NCBI GenBank assembly: GCA_900312665.1
Contig: ONZQ02000003.1
Coordinates: forward strand, 2,344,911-2,408,910
Source of the DNA: Cephalotrichum gorgonifer
Taxonomy: Eukaryota; Ascomycota; Sordariomycetes; Microascales; Microascaceae
Reading direction: 5' to 3'
Length of the DNA stretch: 64,000 bases
In this document: piece after piece, positions 10,452 to 21,317 of the stretch
How positions within the stretch are numbered: the first letter of the stretch is position 1
Layout: every line of letters starts with the position of its first letter
Made by a program: the position numbers and the translations under genes
The notes under the pieces: model-generated
What the model saw: the letters and a program-made list of their open reading frames with translations, nothing else
Told to the model about the DNA's origin: nothing
The model's database searches: none

Positions 10452-11761
10452 ATTCGGTGGATATGGAGATGCGCGCGCATAGAAGGCAGAGGACCGGTGG
10501 CTGTTTGCGCGCGGAAGGACCTGAGTAGTTGTAGGAGGAGCTTAGGTCCCGCAGAGGCTCCTGTCACAGGCCAAGGCGCAAGTGTCAAGTCAGAGCTAAT
10601 ATGCTCTTTCGTCGCTGTAGGTTGTGCTTAGAGGTGCCAGTAGTGCAAGTGCAAAGTTCGGCTTGTCGAGTCTTGCGGGGTAGTATTGCATGCGACAAGG
10701 GCGAACTAGGCGAGGACTGGAGGTCAATTCCGTGGATGTGTGTGTCGATTGTTGAATTGGATTAACGCCAGGGAGTAAGTGTGAACGAGGAGTAGTTTAT
10801 TCAGCGGAAGGGACGGAGGCAGGGACGAAGGTGAAGTCCATCAAATTGCCGTTCGGCCGAGGTTCTGGGTGTCACAGGGTGGCACAGCGGGGTAGATTTG
10901 ACAGTTCTCACAGGCGCCTTTTCGGCTGGTGAAATTTTGTAGCTGGAGATGAACTTTACTTGCGCTGGTATGGAGTACATACAAGTGGGGTGGGTGCTAG
11001 GGGAACTAGTAGTGTAGGAAATAACATTGGTGCTATACAACATCGATAGACGGCACAAAAATAAATATTTCAAGAGCCTTTCTGGATTTGAATTCATCCA
11101 AGAGAAGTCTAGGGAAATGAAATGGGTGGCTGGACTGTGTAATTGTTGTTCATTGTTGAGGGATTACTGATCTTGGACCCTGATTATTGGAGACTTTTGT
11201 TGAACGAATAATAACGAGGACATGCAATGCAGATGTAGCTGGTACAAGGACGTTCCCTTCCTGCGAACTGGGGTTGCGGGGTTGTAGGGGGCAGCACTAT
11301 GAACAGAGCCATGACACATGGTATTACATGGGGGGAAACATTACGTCATCCTCATGGCTTCGATCTAGACCACCAGAATGGCCAAAGGCAACCCAAAATT
11401 GTGTTCATAATAATGTTGCTGTGGGATATGGGCCTATAGATAGCCTGTTCCTGTTATTTATATCGTATCTTGAGGTATCCTTCACTCTCGATAATACGCG
11501 ATGCCATGGCCATCTCCCCCCAGCAACAACGGGGCCACGGATCCGAGCAGTGAGCCTGCTCATGCTCATGCCCATCTGCCAGCTGACAGAGCACGTCGAG
11601 ACCCGGCAGCAACTCCACTCTGGAGGGGGGAAATAGCCAGGAAAGGAACAACCCCAATTGTAGATTGAAGGCCATCTACGCGGTGCTTAAAATACGCCCG
11701 CACGCGTCTGCCAACCCACCGGAGCCTCTCTTTCACACTAGCAGCACATACATCAGCGGCC
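10452..11761. promoter_or_regulatory. Divergent intergenic region between PanK and acyl-protein thioesterase
   Basis: 1.31 kb holding both promoters. A reading frame at 11187-11636 starts at TTG and has no recognisable content, so it is not called. No tRNA or repeat recognised. Confidence 0.45.
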
Positions 11762-12710
11762 ATGTCTGCCACCCGGAAAGCCAGTCTCGTAGTGCCGGCT
11801 GCGGCCCGGCACACCGCCACCGTCATCTTCGCCCACGGCCTCGGCGACACTGGCCACGGCTGGCGCCCCATTGTCGAGAACTGGCGGAGGCGCCAGCGTC
11901 TCGACCACGTCAAGTTTGTCCTCCCACATGCTCCGATGAAGTCCATCACGGCGGTAAGTACCTATTCTTCGAGCTGCCCGCCCCCGGGAGTATGCTCTAC
12001 GTGTATGCGTACGGGACATGTGTGCGTGTAGGAATCCATAAGCTAACGTCTATGAACAGAACATGGGCATGCCGATGCCCGGGTGGTTTGACATTGTAAG
12101 TCGACGTAAATCCATCACATTCGAAGAGAATGGCGTTCTCATGACGTTCTCCCCCCCTGCGCAGGTAGAGCTCAGCGGGTCGATCGAGTCGCTGCAGCGG
12201 AGCGAAGACGAGCGGGGCATCCTCGAGAGCCGCACCTACTTCCACCAGCTGATCCAGGAGGAGATCGACGCCGGCATCCCCGCCGACCGCATCGTCCTCG
12301 GCGGCTTCTCCCAGGGCGGCGCCATGTCTATCTTCGCCGGCCTCTCCGCCAGCGTCAAGCTCGCTGGCATCGTCGGCCTCTCGTCGTGGCTGCTCCTGGG
12401 GCAACAGTTCAAGGACCGGGCGACAGAAGAGAACAAGGCCACGCCCATGCTTATGTGCCACGGCACCATGGATCCCCTGGTCGCGCCGCAGCTCGCGCAG
12501 ATGTCGTTCCAGGTCCTGCAGGGGCTGGGGTATGACATCAAGATGAAGACTTACCCGTAAGTTTCGAGGCCCCGGCCCTTACCCATTTTGTCCCGCGTGT
12601 TGACTCGCGCGCGCTCTAACTGCTGACTCATGTGCTATAGTATTGCTCATTCAGCTTGCCCTGAAGAGCTGGACGACGTCGAAGAATTCCTCAAGGAGAG
12701 GCTGCCATAG
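11762..12710 (+). CDS. Acyl-protein thioesterase (APT1-like, 4 exons)
   Basis: Exons 11762-11953, 12060-12095, 12165-12556 and 12641-12710 give 229 residues, the usual length. An alpha/beta hydrolase that removes palmitate from cytosolic faces of membrane proteins (Ras, G-alpha) and hydrolyses lysophospholipids. The oxyanion region is IFAHGLGDTGHGW; the nucleophile is Ser125 in GGFSQGGAMS; the acid is Asp179 in HGTMDPLV; the base is His210 in IAHSACPEEL, reached only through the last exon. The 36-nt exon 2 encodes the family motif NMGMPMPGWFDI. Intron 2 (12096-12164) is 69 bp and open in frame, so retention would add 23 residues near the lid. Confidence 0.93.
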
Positions 12711-13510
12711 TTGTGAGGTGATGTAAGGGGGAAGGTCGCGGCTGGCCGAAGACTCAGGGTGGTGCTATACCTAAGAACTTTTATTGTGTTTATCATGACG
12801 AAACAGAGCACAATGAAGAAGAACAAGGAAAACTATGAAAAATTCCGTAAAACATTGGGATTCGTTAAATGATCTCGAAACACAAGTAGTCCTAGCAACC
12901 ATCTTGGATCACCACGTGGATGGCGAGGTGTCTTGTGACTTGCTTTACGGTCAAGTTTACCTCCTCATCCTCAACATACACCACGCGTGAGCTACGCCCG
13001 GAGGAAGTTTTGAGGTATCAGCCCGCCAGGTTCCTCAATTAGACACAGACTTCCCTCGCGGCACTCCATCTTGGACATCAGTTATTGCTCAGGTTTTTTC
13101 CAGACTCGACGTTTGCCGCCCGACGAACATGCCAGCCTATAAGACGCGTCATGAGTGTTTTGCGTTTGGCGAGCCCCTGTTTAGGTTCTGTTTGAACGTT
13201 CCATATTGCCGCTGCACAACCTATTCTTCCTCGGCCGCCCGATTTAGGCTGTTGGTTCATTGCTCTTTCTCGGGACAGACAGGGAAACATTAAAGTTGGC
13301 CCCCTAGACTGCCTATAGCCTCCCCCGTAAGCCGAGACTATGCCGCAAGAAAGAAGTTCCACGCCAGCTTGTGCCCGGCCAATACCGCCACCCCGACCTA
13401 GAGTCTCATACCCTATCAGTTCTCTGCGGCAGCAATCTGATCTCGTATCCTATCAACACCCCGCTGCAGCAACTTGACGGAGTCCCCGTATCCATCCGGA
13501 ACCGCGGCAT
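12711..13510. other. Convergent 3' intergenic region
   Basis: 800 bp between the stops of the thioesterase (+) and the ankyrin protein (-). Nothing recognisable beyond UTR-like sequence. Confidence 0.45.
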
Positions 13511-14866
13511 CTAGGGGCCGGTATTATCCTTCCCATCCGTATCTGTGCCCCGCCCCTGCTGTAGCAGCTTGATGAAGTCTTCGTTCCCATCCCGGACTGC
13601 AACGTCCATGGGGCACAGGCCCTCATTGTCCTGTATATATATATCTTCGTTTCCCCGCGCCTCAATCAGCCGTTCCCCAATAGCAAGCCAGTTATTATCA
13701 ACCGCGTGCCAGAGCGGTGTCCTTCCTTCGTTGTCTCTGGCACCGACATCACAATTCTTGACCGATGATAATAATAGCTCGACAATACTTGCAGTATTGG
13801 CTGCATTGACCAAGCCCTTGTCGACAAGCAGTTCATCAGGCTCTGGATGATAGACCGAGGCAGCATGGTGGAGCGGTGTCAGGTCGTAGTTGTCTCTCGA
13901 ACTGGGGTCAGCCTCCCCGGAGGCAAGGAGGAGCTTTACATCCTCTACATGCCCTTTCATGGCTGCATACGCGAGCGGGGTCCTCCCCAAGCTGTCCTTA
14001 TGGTCGATATCGACCCTTCTTGAATCTAGAAGCAGCCTCATAATCTCAGAATTGCAGTTAGCTTCGCCTGCCTTTGCAGCCTCAGACAAAGGTGTGCAGC
14101 CGCATATATCCTCGGAGTCCGCATCAACCCCTGGCAACGAGAGCAGTAGCCTCACAGTGTCGACGCGGCCGAAGTATACGGCCAGCGCGAGCGGCGACCT
14201 CCCATCGTCGTCCTTGCAGCCGACATCAGCCCTACCAGAGAATACAAGCATTCTTAAGATATGGGTGTCACCCCTCTCTGCGGCGCGGGAAACGGGCGTC
14301 TTCCACAAGTCGGGCTTAACGTTGACGTCCACCTTGCCCGACTCTATCAGCAACTCCACGACGTCTGCTTGACCCCTATCCACGGCCGCCATGAGTGGGG
14401 TGCAGTTGCCCAGGACCGGGCTGTCCACGGCGATCTCGTCGACTTTGAGAAACTCCCTGACGACTTCGAGGTGACCATTCTGAGCGGCAAGGTACATCGG
14501 TGAGCCCCAGCCGTAGGGGCCCTTGTTGGTATGAGACAACTCCGAGGCTAGTAATAACTTGACGATATCAAGATGGCCATTTGCGGCAGCCTTGGCTAGC
14601 GGCGTCCAAGGCCAGATTCGACCGGGATCGTAGCCGTCGCCGCTGGCTCCTGCCTCGAGAGCCTTCCTCGCCGTCTCAGCCCGGCCATTCTCGGCGGCCC
14701 AGAGAAGCGCAGAGCCGGAAGGACGTTTCGCATTATAGCGGTATAAGGTAGGGTCTAGTAGGCTGAAGAGGTGTCGGTTTGTCCGTGCCAGTGCGTTGAT
14801 GTCCCGCTCGGATTCCAGCCAGGCAGCCGTGACCCAGACGAGTTCATTTGGTAGATTTGTGAGCAT
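13511..14866 (-). CDS. Ankyrin-repeat protein with F-box-like N-terminus
   Basis: Single exon, 451 residues. Residues 1-45 (LTNLPNELVWVTAAWLE ... LARTNRHLF) resemble the F-box-like start of many fungal ankyrin proteins, a possible Skp1 contact. From about residue 52 to the end there are roughly ten ankyrin repeats, recognisable by TPL-x-x-A and LLL-x-S/A patterns (for example SPMYLAAQNGHLEVV, TPLMAAVDRGQADVV, TPLAYAAMKGHVEDV). These proteins act as interaction scaffolds and belong to large, fast-evolving paralogous sets in filamentous fungi. No partner or substrate can be inferred. The repeats differ enough that recent tandem expansion is unlikely. Confidence 0.85.
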   Translation of the reverse strand: MLTNLPNELVWVTAAWLESERDINALARTNRHLFSLLDPTLYRYNAKRPSGSALLWAAENGRAETARKALEAGASGDGYDPGRIWPWTPLAKAAANGHLDIVKLLLASELSHTNKGPYGWGSPMYLAAQNGHLEVVREFLKVDEIAVDSPVLGNCTPLMAAVDRGQADVVELLIESGKVDVNVKPDLWKTPVSRAAERGDTHILRMLVFSGRADVGCKDDDGRSPLALAVYFGRVDTVRLLLSLPGVDADSEDICGCTPLSEAAKAGEANCNSEIMRLLLDSRRVDIDHKDSLGRTPLAYAAMKGHVEDVKLLLASGEADPSSRDNYDLTPLHHAASVYHPEPDELLVDKGLVNAANTASIVELLLSSVKNCDVGARDNEGRTPLWHAVDNNWLAIGERLIEARGNEDIYIQDNEGLCPMDVAVRDGNEDFIKLLQQGRGTDTDGKDNTGP

Positions 14867-16535
14867 CTGTGCGTATTTGTTTGGGTCGTAAGTGAAGCAA
14901 GATTAAAGATGTACGAGGATGAGCTAATACCAGTATGGCGACGTGTTCCTGGGCGAAAAGGGGGGATGCAGAGGGTGGTACGTCCTTTCTACTCGTATAT
15001 CTTCGGCCAAGTCTTCGTTGCCTGCAAGTGGATCACTCCAGGCAATATTCAGGAAACTGGAAGTATTGGTGGTCTGCAGGCTTACTCGTCAATGACGAGT
15101 AGCCATCGTACCTGCAATGAATGACCACTGGCAGTCATCGAAATGTCCTTATCCGGAAGGAGGCCGCTCTACCACCACTTCTCCGAAATGGATGGAAACA
15201 TCCATGATCTAACTCGGTGGAGGATATTAGTACCAGGTCTGAACCTCATCTAATTTAGACTTTGTTCCATGGTCTAGTCAAGGACTTCCCGACACGGTGG
15301 GTGCCAAGGTGGTTCGTTCTCTGGCGCAACCACAATACAGTTGGCCGTTCCCCCGCACGTGTCCCGGTCCGCTTACTCGTGCCTGTACATATTTGTACTT
15401 ATAAGGCCGAGGCGGCCGTGCGGGGATTACGGGACGGTTACTTGCAGTGCGGTACATATATCCAAATACGGGGTGGTCTTGCAATCCGACCCTGAGTCCT
15501 TCCCGCTGACGTCCTCCATCTCCTCCGGAACAGGCAGTTTGTCTGCTGTTGTCTGCAAGCCACCATTTGCTGAGTGTTAGTTCGCCCGAACCACCAAGCT
15601 GGGGAGACTCGTGCAATTGGGCAAGGCCAACGAGCCGCACCGTATGTCACCACGTGAATGAGCTCTGATGTCAATGTGAATTGTTGAGCAGGTGTGCAAA
15701 ATGCAAGCGCAGGAAGCAGCGGTCAGGTTCCTCGTGATGGCACCTGAGCATCAATGACGTGGCCGGCACGTTACGCCTCCATATGCACAGAAAGAGCCAC
15801 CCTGTGCCATCCCATGCCGTCCATGGCTGCTCCTGCTGCCTGGTAAAATTGTTGGGGAGAGAACATTTCTCCTGGCCGTCCGGGAATAATAAAAAAATAA
15901 TGATAACAATAATCCACTACCTGGCGTTTTATTCCGGATTCGACAGGTTCAAACATGGGGACAAAGCATTTGCCCGTACTCGAGTCTAAAAGTCAACCCG
16001 GAAACCTCGAGGTATTATTACAGAAGCCTGTTGGCGGAAATTGCCAAATTGCATAGTCTGGGAGGTGTGGATGGTCTCATTCTGGCTAAGATTACTGGAA
16101 ACACGAGTTAGCAAACCTTGTCACTAATATGTACATGGTAGCCCAGTCTGATTAATAAAAATACCTCCCAGTGACTACTGCAACTAGTCTTATCTCAGTC
16201 AGGAACTTGACCTGGCCGAAGAAAAGGAGCTCGGATCCCAGACGCGAGCCACTCCGCCGGAAAGCGAGTTGAAGCCACTTCACGGCGGACCCGGCCAAAA
16301 TCACGGGCAAAGAAAAAAGCACCCCCCAGCTCCATCCGATCTTCAGACCCACCACCCATCCATGGCTGCTATCACCCACCCTCTTTTCATTTCTCGCATC
16401 TCTTTCATTTTCGCGTAATGCCATAGCATTCGAAATTCCTCCGACATCCCCGCGTGCTTGCCATTGCCTCACCTCACCTCTCCTGCGACGTCCCGCCCCC
16501 TCCCCCGATTCGGCACATCCGGCCTGCCCGGCGCC
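14867..16535. promoter_or_regulatory. Divergent intergenic region between ankyrin gene and EFR3
   Basis: 1.67 kb with both promoters. Contains TACTCGTA at 14990 and a near-perfect inverted repeat at 15083-15101. Short open frames overlap without family resemblance. No tRNA found. Confidence 0.45.
15083..15101. repeat. Inverted repeat TACTCGTCA-A-TGACGAGTA
   Basis: Nine-base arms, exact reverse complements, with a 1-bp spacer. The arms contain TGACG, the half-site of bZIP/CREB-like factors, so this could be a protein-binding dyad. It lies about 220 bp upstream of the ankyrin gene ATG (14866, minus strand). Confidence 0.6.
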
Positions 16536-19500
16536 ATGAACGCCATTCAGGACAGGTGCCGTCCAAAGCACCAGGTCCTCGTCTTGAAATGCTACCCACG
16601 CACCAGGAAGGGGGCCGTCGACGTGAAGCCCAACTCGAGCGAGCTCAGCTATCTCCTCTTCTACGCAACCTCGCGACGGTCCAAGATCCAAAAGATCGGC
16701 TCCTTTCTCGAGAAGAAGACCGCTAGCGATGTCTGGAGGGTTCGAATCGGGTACGCCTTTATTCTACGCTGTCGCGTGCTCTTTTCTCATTAACTCACCC
16801 CACGAACTCCATTCCCGATGCGGGAGCTTTGTGCTAATTGTGATGTTGTTTTTCTAGAAATGTCCAGGTTACCTTGCAGATCCTGGCTGCCCTCATCGAA
16901 AAGTCCCCGAAAGACCTGCCCCTGATTGCATCGTGTGTCCTGCGCGTGCTAAGCCTCGTCCTCGAATCCACCGACATAACAATGGTCGAGTCCTCCATCC
17001 CAACATTCAACGCCTTCTGCAGCAACCACGACGCGTCTTCGCTGTTCGCAGACAAGGAGTATGTCGACCAGTACGAGTATGTCGTTAGGGGCTACGCCAG
17101 TCTTGCGTCTGCGGACTGCTTCCCGAACAAAGGTCCGACGAGCAAACCGCTGGCTACGAGGTGGAGGAATGCCGGCCTCGAGGCAATTAAGAGCGTAGTG
17201 TCCTCGGACGCTCTGTCGTCGCTCGTTGGCCGACAGCTACAGGTCATTGTTCCCATCGTCCTGGAGAACCTGTGGGGCGACAGCGATGACTTCCTTGAGG
17301 TGCTGGCACATCGTGTCCAGATGGAAGAAAAAGTCGACTCCGAAAAGCTGACGCGCCGTCGAATGAGCGTGGCCACCGTCAGAACTGCCGATACCGCCGG
17401 CGAACCGAACCCTATTGCCCTCCTGGGGACCGCCTTCGACGTCGATAAGCTCGCCGAGGAGGACATCTCCGTGCTTGCCCTACAGTGCCTGAAGAGGATA
17501 TTTGTTGTGCCGAGCCGACCACAGATTCACACCGCCACGCAGGCACTATTGGCCTTCGTTGAGCAGAAGGTCGCCCGGGGTGCGACGGTCATGAGCGTGG
17601 ACTCGAGGACAGGGAAGGACCGAGGGTGGGCTATTCAGGCCTACGGACTGGTCGCAAGATGGGCTTCGGTGCAGGATCGCTACATGATCCTCTTTACGAC
17701 CATGGACACCATGGTGCGAACTCAGCTCAAAGATGAGACCTTACACTTACACCTGGTCTTCGCCGCCATGGTCGAATCCCTGCTCCGGTCAGACGTAAAT
17801 CTGATAGGGCTCAGCGTTATGGATGTACTTCTTCAGCTGGTTCAACAGATGAAGAAGCTCGTTTTGCTCCCCACGCTGAGCGATGACGAGGGCGGCAACG
17901 GCGGGTCTTCGCCTTCGACTGCCGAGAAGCCTCGACACGCAGGCCCCCAGAGAAGGGAGCTCTTGGATAGGATAGAGCGGTGCATCGGGGCTCTTGCCAC
18001 GCACGTCTACTATGCCGACCAGGTGTCGGACATGGTGTCGTCCATGCTACACCGACTCAGGCCGAAACGATCGTCGAGTTCCTCCTCCTCACCCCGCTTG
18101 GAGCAAGAGGAAGACGCCACCGATAACGTCGACCGGTCCTCCCACGCCGAGGCATATTTTGCGTTCAACATCGCGAAGATTTCCGCGCTCCGCACCGTCA
18201 AGACCATTCTCCTCATCGCCAACCCAGCATCTAGATCCGCCGAGAACCCTTCGCTATCGAGGAATCGCGTTCCCATCCAGGTCTGGGACGGCACGCACTG
18301 GCTATTGCGAGACCCGGATGGCGAAGTACGTAAGGCCTACGTAGATGCTCTTCAAACGTGGCTTGAGCGGGAAACGACACGGGCCGACTTCAAGGTACAC
18401 GACGACGCCTCGTACCAGCGCTTGCCTCCGAAGGCGAATCGGGATGCTTCCACTGCGGCGTTTACCCGCAGGGCTGCGTCTGGTTGCTCAAACCACGACA
18501 AGGCCGGAAGGGTTTCGCGCTCGCGATTCCTGCAGCTGCTGCATATAGCGATTTACGACAACGCTCTGCAGCACCTTGACTACGAAGCCGAGTACGTACT
18601 ACTTCACGTCCTACTCCTCAAACTCGTCTCTCGGCTTGGCGTCAACGCCGTTCGATATGGACTGCCGATGATATATCGACTACAAGAGGACATCCAGGAT
18701 GCCGACGCTCCCGTCCACAAGGTGCGATTGGGCAGTCTTGTTCACGGGTATTTCTGGACCTTGACGGAAGTCTTTGACTTCGAGGGATCGGTCGTGGGGA
18801 GGGCGATCATGAACGAGGTTGTGCGACGCCGCAGCAAGCAGTTCTGGGTGGATAGGGTGACGATCCCGCCTCCGCCTGTTGACCGCGTCGAGGCGCCGGG
18901 CTCCACGCAGCCCCAGACTGCATTACCTGCTGAGGGAATTGAATCGGAGTCCCTTCTACCGTTCGATGACCGACTCTCGCTGGTGGATTGCATAGCCGTG
19001 GGCTATCAGGAAGCCAGCATCTCCCCGGCTGCCAGCCCCGCCGCGTCGCCTGGCCGGACCTTCTCCCATCCCGTGATGAACTCGACAATGAGCTCGGGCA
19101 CAGTCGCCGTGACCGGAGCGGAATCCGACCTTCCGAATAGCTTCCGAGAGACTATGCTTGTGGAGTGGACTCGAGAGCAAGCGATGCTCGCGCTACAGCC
19201 GGGAAGTAAATCGGACTCCCTCAGCGGCTCTAAGTCGGGGACGACAGGTACAAACAGGAACCGGCTTACCGTGAACGGCAACGGGCTCAACGGCCATCCC
19301 GCAGCGAATCAGATGACCCCATCGCCCCGTGGGAGTCATGTTAATCTCCGGGCCGCCGCCGCACATGCGGCCGGTGGCAATGGGAACCTCACCCCCGGGC
19401 TGGGGCTTCGCAAGAGCAGCGTACAGAGCGGCATCTCGCCATCCCCTTCTGTATCCAGCCGGGGTTACATCGCGTCGGTGGATCAGCTGAGGCAGGTGCT

Positions 19501-20068
19501 TTCGGGAGAGGCTACAGCCCCCATGCCTGGCACAGCTGCGGCGGAGGGCGACTCGGACAGCATCGATAGCATGGTCAGCTACGAATACTCGCCCTCCGAG
19601 ATGAGCTTCAACCCGGAGAACCGGCCCGTGACGGTGGATGAGGCGCGGCCGGCCGTAGTCCCGCAGAGGACGCTCTCCAAGGGCAGGAGCACGGGACCCC
19701 TAACCTCCAATCCTACTGACGAGAGCATGCCCATCCCCGAGCCGCAGGCAGGCGAGGCTTCCCCGCCCAATGCAGAACGCGGCCCCCCCGTGCCGCCCTT
19801 GCCGAAGATCAGGACAACGTCGACGTCCAGGAGCAGGGAGGTCTCCCCCCTCGCGTCGCCTACGCGGGCGATCTATAGCCGCGGCGACCGGGGACTCAAG
19901 AGTCGAGGCGGGGAAAGAAGGTTAGCCAGCCGTGGTGGCGAGAGCATGAGGATCTCGTCGATGGCGGAGAGCACGTCGACGGGGATGGATCTTCAGGAGC
20001 TACTGAGGGGGATTGATAGCCGGTCGGGAGAGGCGACACTTGGGAATCTCACCCGGCCGCCGTATTGA
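16536..20068 (+). CDS. EFR3: EFR3 family protein (plasma-membrane anchor of PI4-kinase complex)
   Basis: Exons 16536-16750 and 16858-20068 give 1141 residues. The N-terminus, CRPKHQVLVLKCYP, matches the conserved Efr3 start with cysteines available for palmitoylation and a basic patch. The following 750 residues are helical ARM/HEAT-like (for example VTLQILAALIEKSPKDLPLIA). The last third is disordered and Ser/Pro/Thr-rich, with polar repeats and many potential phosphosites. Efr3 family proteins recruit the Stt4/PI4KIII-alpha complex through Ypp1/TTC7 and so sustain plasma-membrane PI4P. The ATG at 16536 is used because the upstream in-frame extension begins at TTG. The intron (107 bp) has donor GTACGC and acceptor TTTCTAG. 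Confidence 0.92.
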
Positions 20069-21065
20069 GGAGTGATTTTGTTTCGGAATGCTACAGTAGC
20101 AGCACTTTGCTTTTTCAGTTGGGGGTGAAGAATAGGGGACCAACACCTGGCTTAGACATGTCTTGGGAGGGACGGGAGTTACCGCGAACTAATTTTATAC
20201 ATGCTCATTTTGGGGTGTGTATGGAGGACACGGCTGTTTTTATATAGGGGGTGTTATTGGGGGGAGGGAACCCATCATCATAAAAGCGAGAGAACCTCGG
20301 GGTTGCCTTTTTTTTCCTATTATATTGTTTGTTTCTGCGAGTTAAGTTTGGAGGCGACATGGTGTATTTTGTGTACCCATCTCGGGTGTTGAGACGGGGG
20401 GATTTGTACAATTACTAGGTTGGAGTGGAGGGGAAGAAAACAGGACGAGGGAGTGGGAGAGCTTGGATGGGCAGTAGTTAGCCAGTGTGAGGAAACAACA
20501 TATTTACCTTTCAGAGTTGTATCATCTGTAGGGCTGGGTGAAACGTGATTTCTTGTGTTACATCCTCTCGACATACACAGCTAGCCAGCCACATTACTTC
20601 CAGATATCTCTCTGTTGTTATACTTGGGGTTATCGCCACAAGGGACAGGCGGATTAGGCACCGTAGCCAGCATATGGCTCTAAGTCTCCGGGCGAAACAG
20701 CTGCGGGAGAGATGTAGGTTGGGCCGTGGACGAGCACATAGGCCGCGACGAAGGGGGGCTCAACTTAACCCATGACACACTATCATTCGCACCAAGCAAC
20801 GTAGCCTCCCCCTTGGGTATAATTATCCGAATCCATATAGCACGGCTGCTACTCCGGGGTTTTTTCCGAGACGTTCGCGTAGAGACGAGAATACACACAT
20901 GGAGAGAATCTAAAACCAGACGAACAAGAAAAATACAAGCAGAGAAAGACGAGATTGTAATTTCTATATTTTTTTTTCTCTATCTCAGCAGGGTTTCCGA
21001 AGCTTGTAATACAAAGAAAAAAAAGTGCAGAGGGGGTATTATGATTATCGTATAATATGTATCGT
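20069..21065. other. Convergent 3' intergenic region
   Basis: 1.0 kb between the stops of EFR3 and the small membrane protein gene. T-rich and A-rich tracts (20309-20318, 20968-20979, 21015-21024) but no gene recognised. Confidence 0.45.
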
Positions 21066-21317
21066 TTATCGGAACCACCACCAGCCCCCTCTCGAGCTCT
21101 TCGCTTTGAGCTCGTTCAGCTCCTCCGAGAACTTGCCGCGCTGCTGCTCGCTGATGCTGGACCCCGCGGCGTCCAGGACCTTCATGTGCTCCTTCTTGAG
21201 GGCCTCGAAGCCGGCGTCGAGCTCCTTGTGCCACGGGTACAGGACGAAGACCTGGAAGCTGAGCGCCGAGGTGGCGACGGCGAAGTTTGTGAGGGAGATG
21301 ATGCGCGTGTACTTCAT
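21066..21317 (-). CDS. Small single-pass membrane protein (83 aa), function unknown
   Basis: 83 residues, no intron seen. Residues about 6-27 (IISLTNFAVATSALSFQVFVL) form one hydrophobic helix with the N-terminus MKYTR, followed by YPWHKELDAGFEALKKEHMKVL and a charged, probably coiled helix (EELNELKAK). The C-terminus ends in WWWFR. The layout, a short N-terminal helix and a soluble helical tail, fits small mitochondrial inner-membrane or ER assembly proteins. I have seen similar short fungal proteins but cannot name this one securely. Real-gene support comes from the ATG position after a CA/GT-rich leader, GC-rich codon use unlike the flanks, and the coherent protein architecture. Confidence 0.65.
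   Translation of the reverse strand: MKYTRIISLTNFAVATSALSFQVFVLYPWHKELDAGFEALKKEHMKVLDAAGSSISEQQRGKFSEELNELKAKSSRGGWWWFR

Noticed and set aside
11187..11636. 149-codon plus-strand frame upstream of the acyl-protein thioesterase
   Set aside because: Begins at TTG rather than ATG and has no family resemblance.
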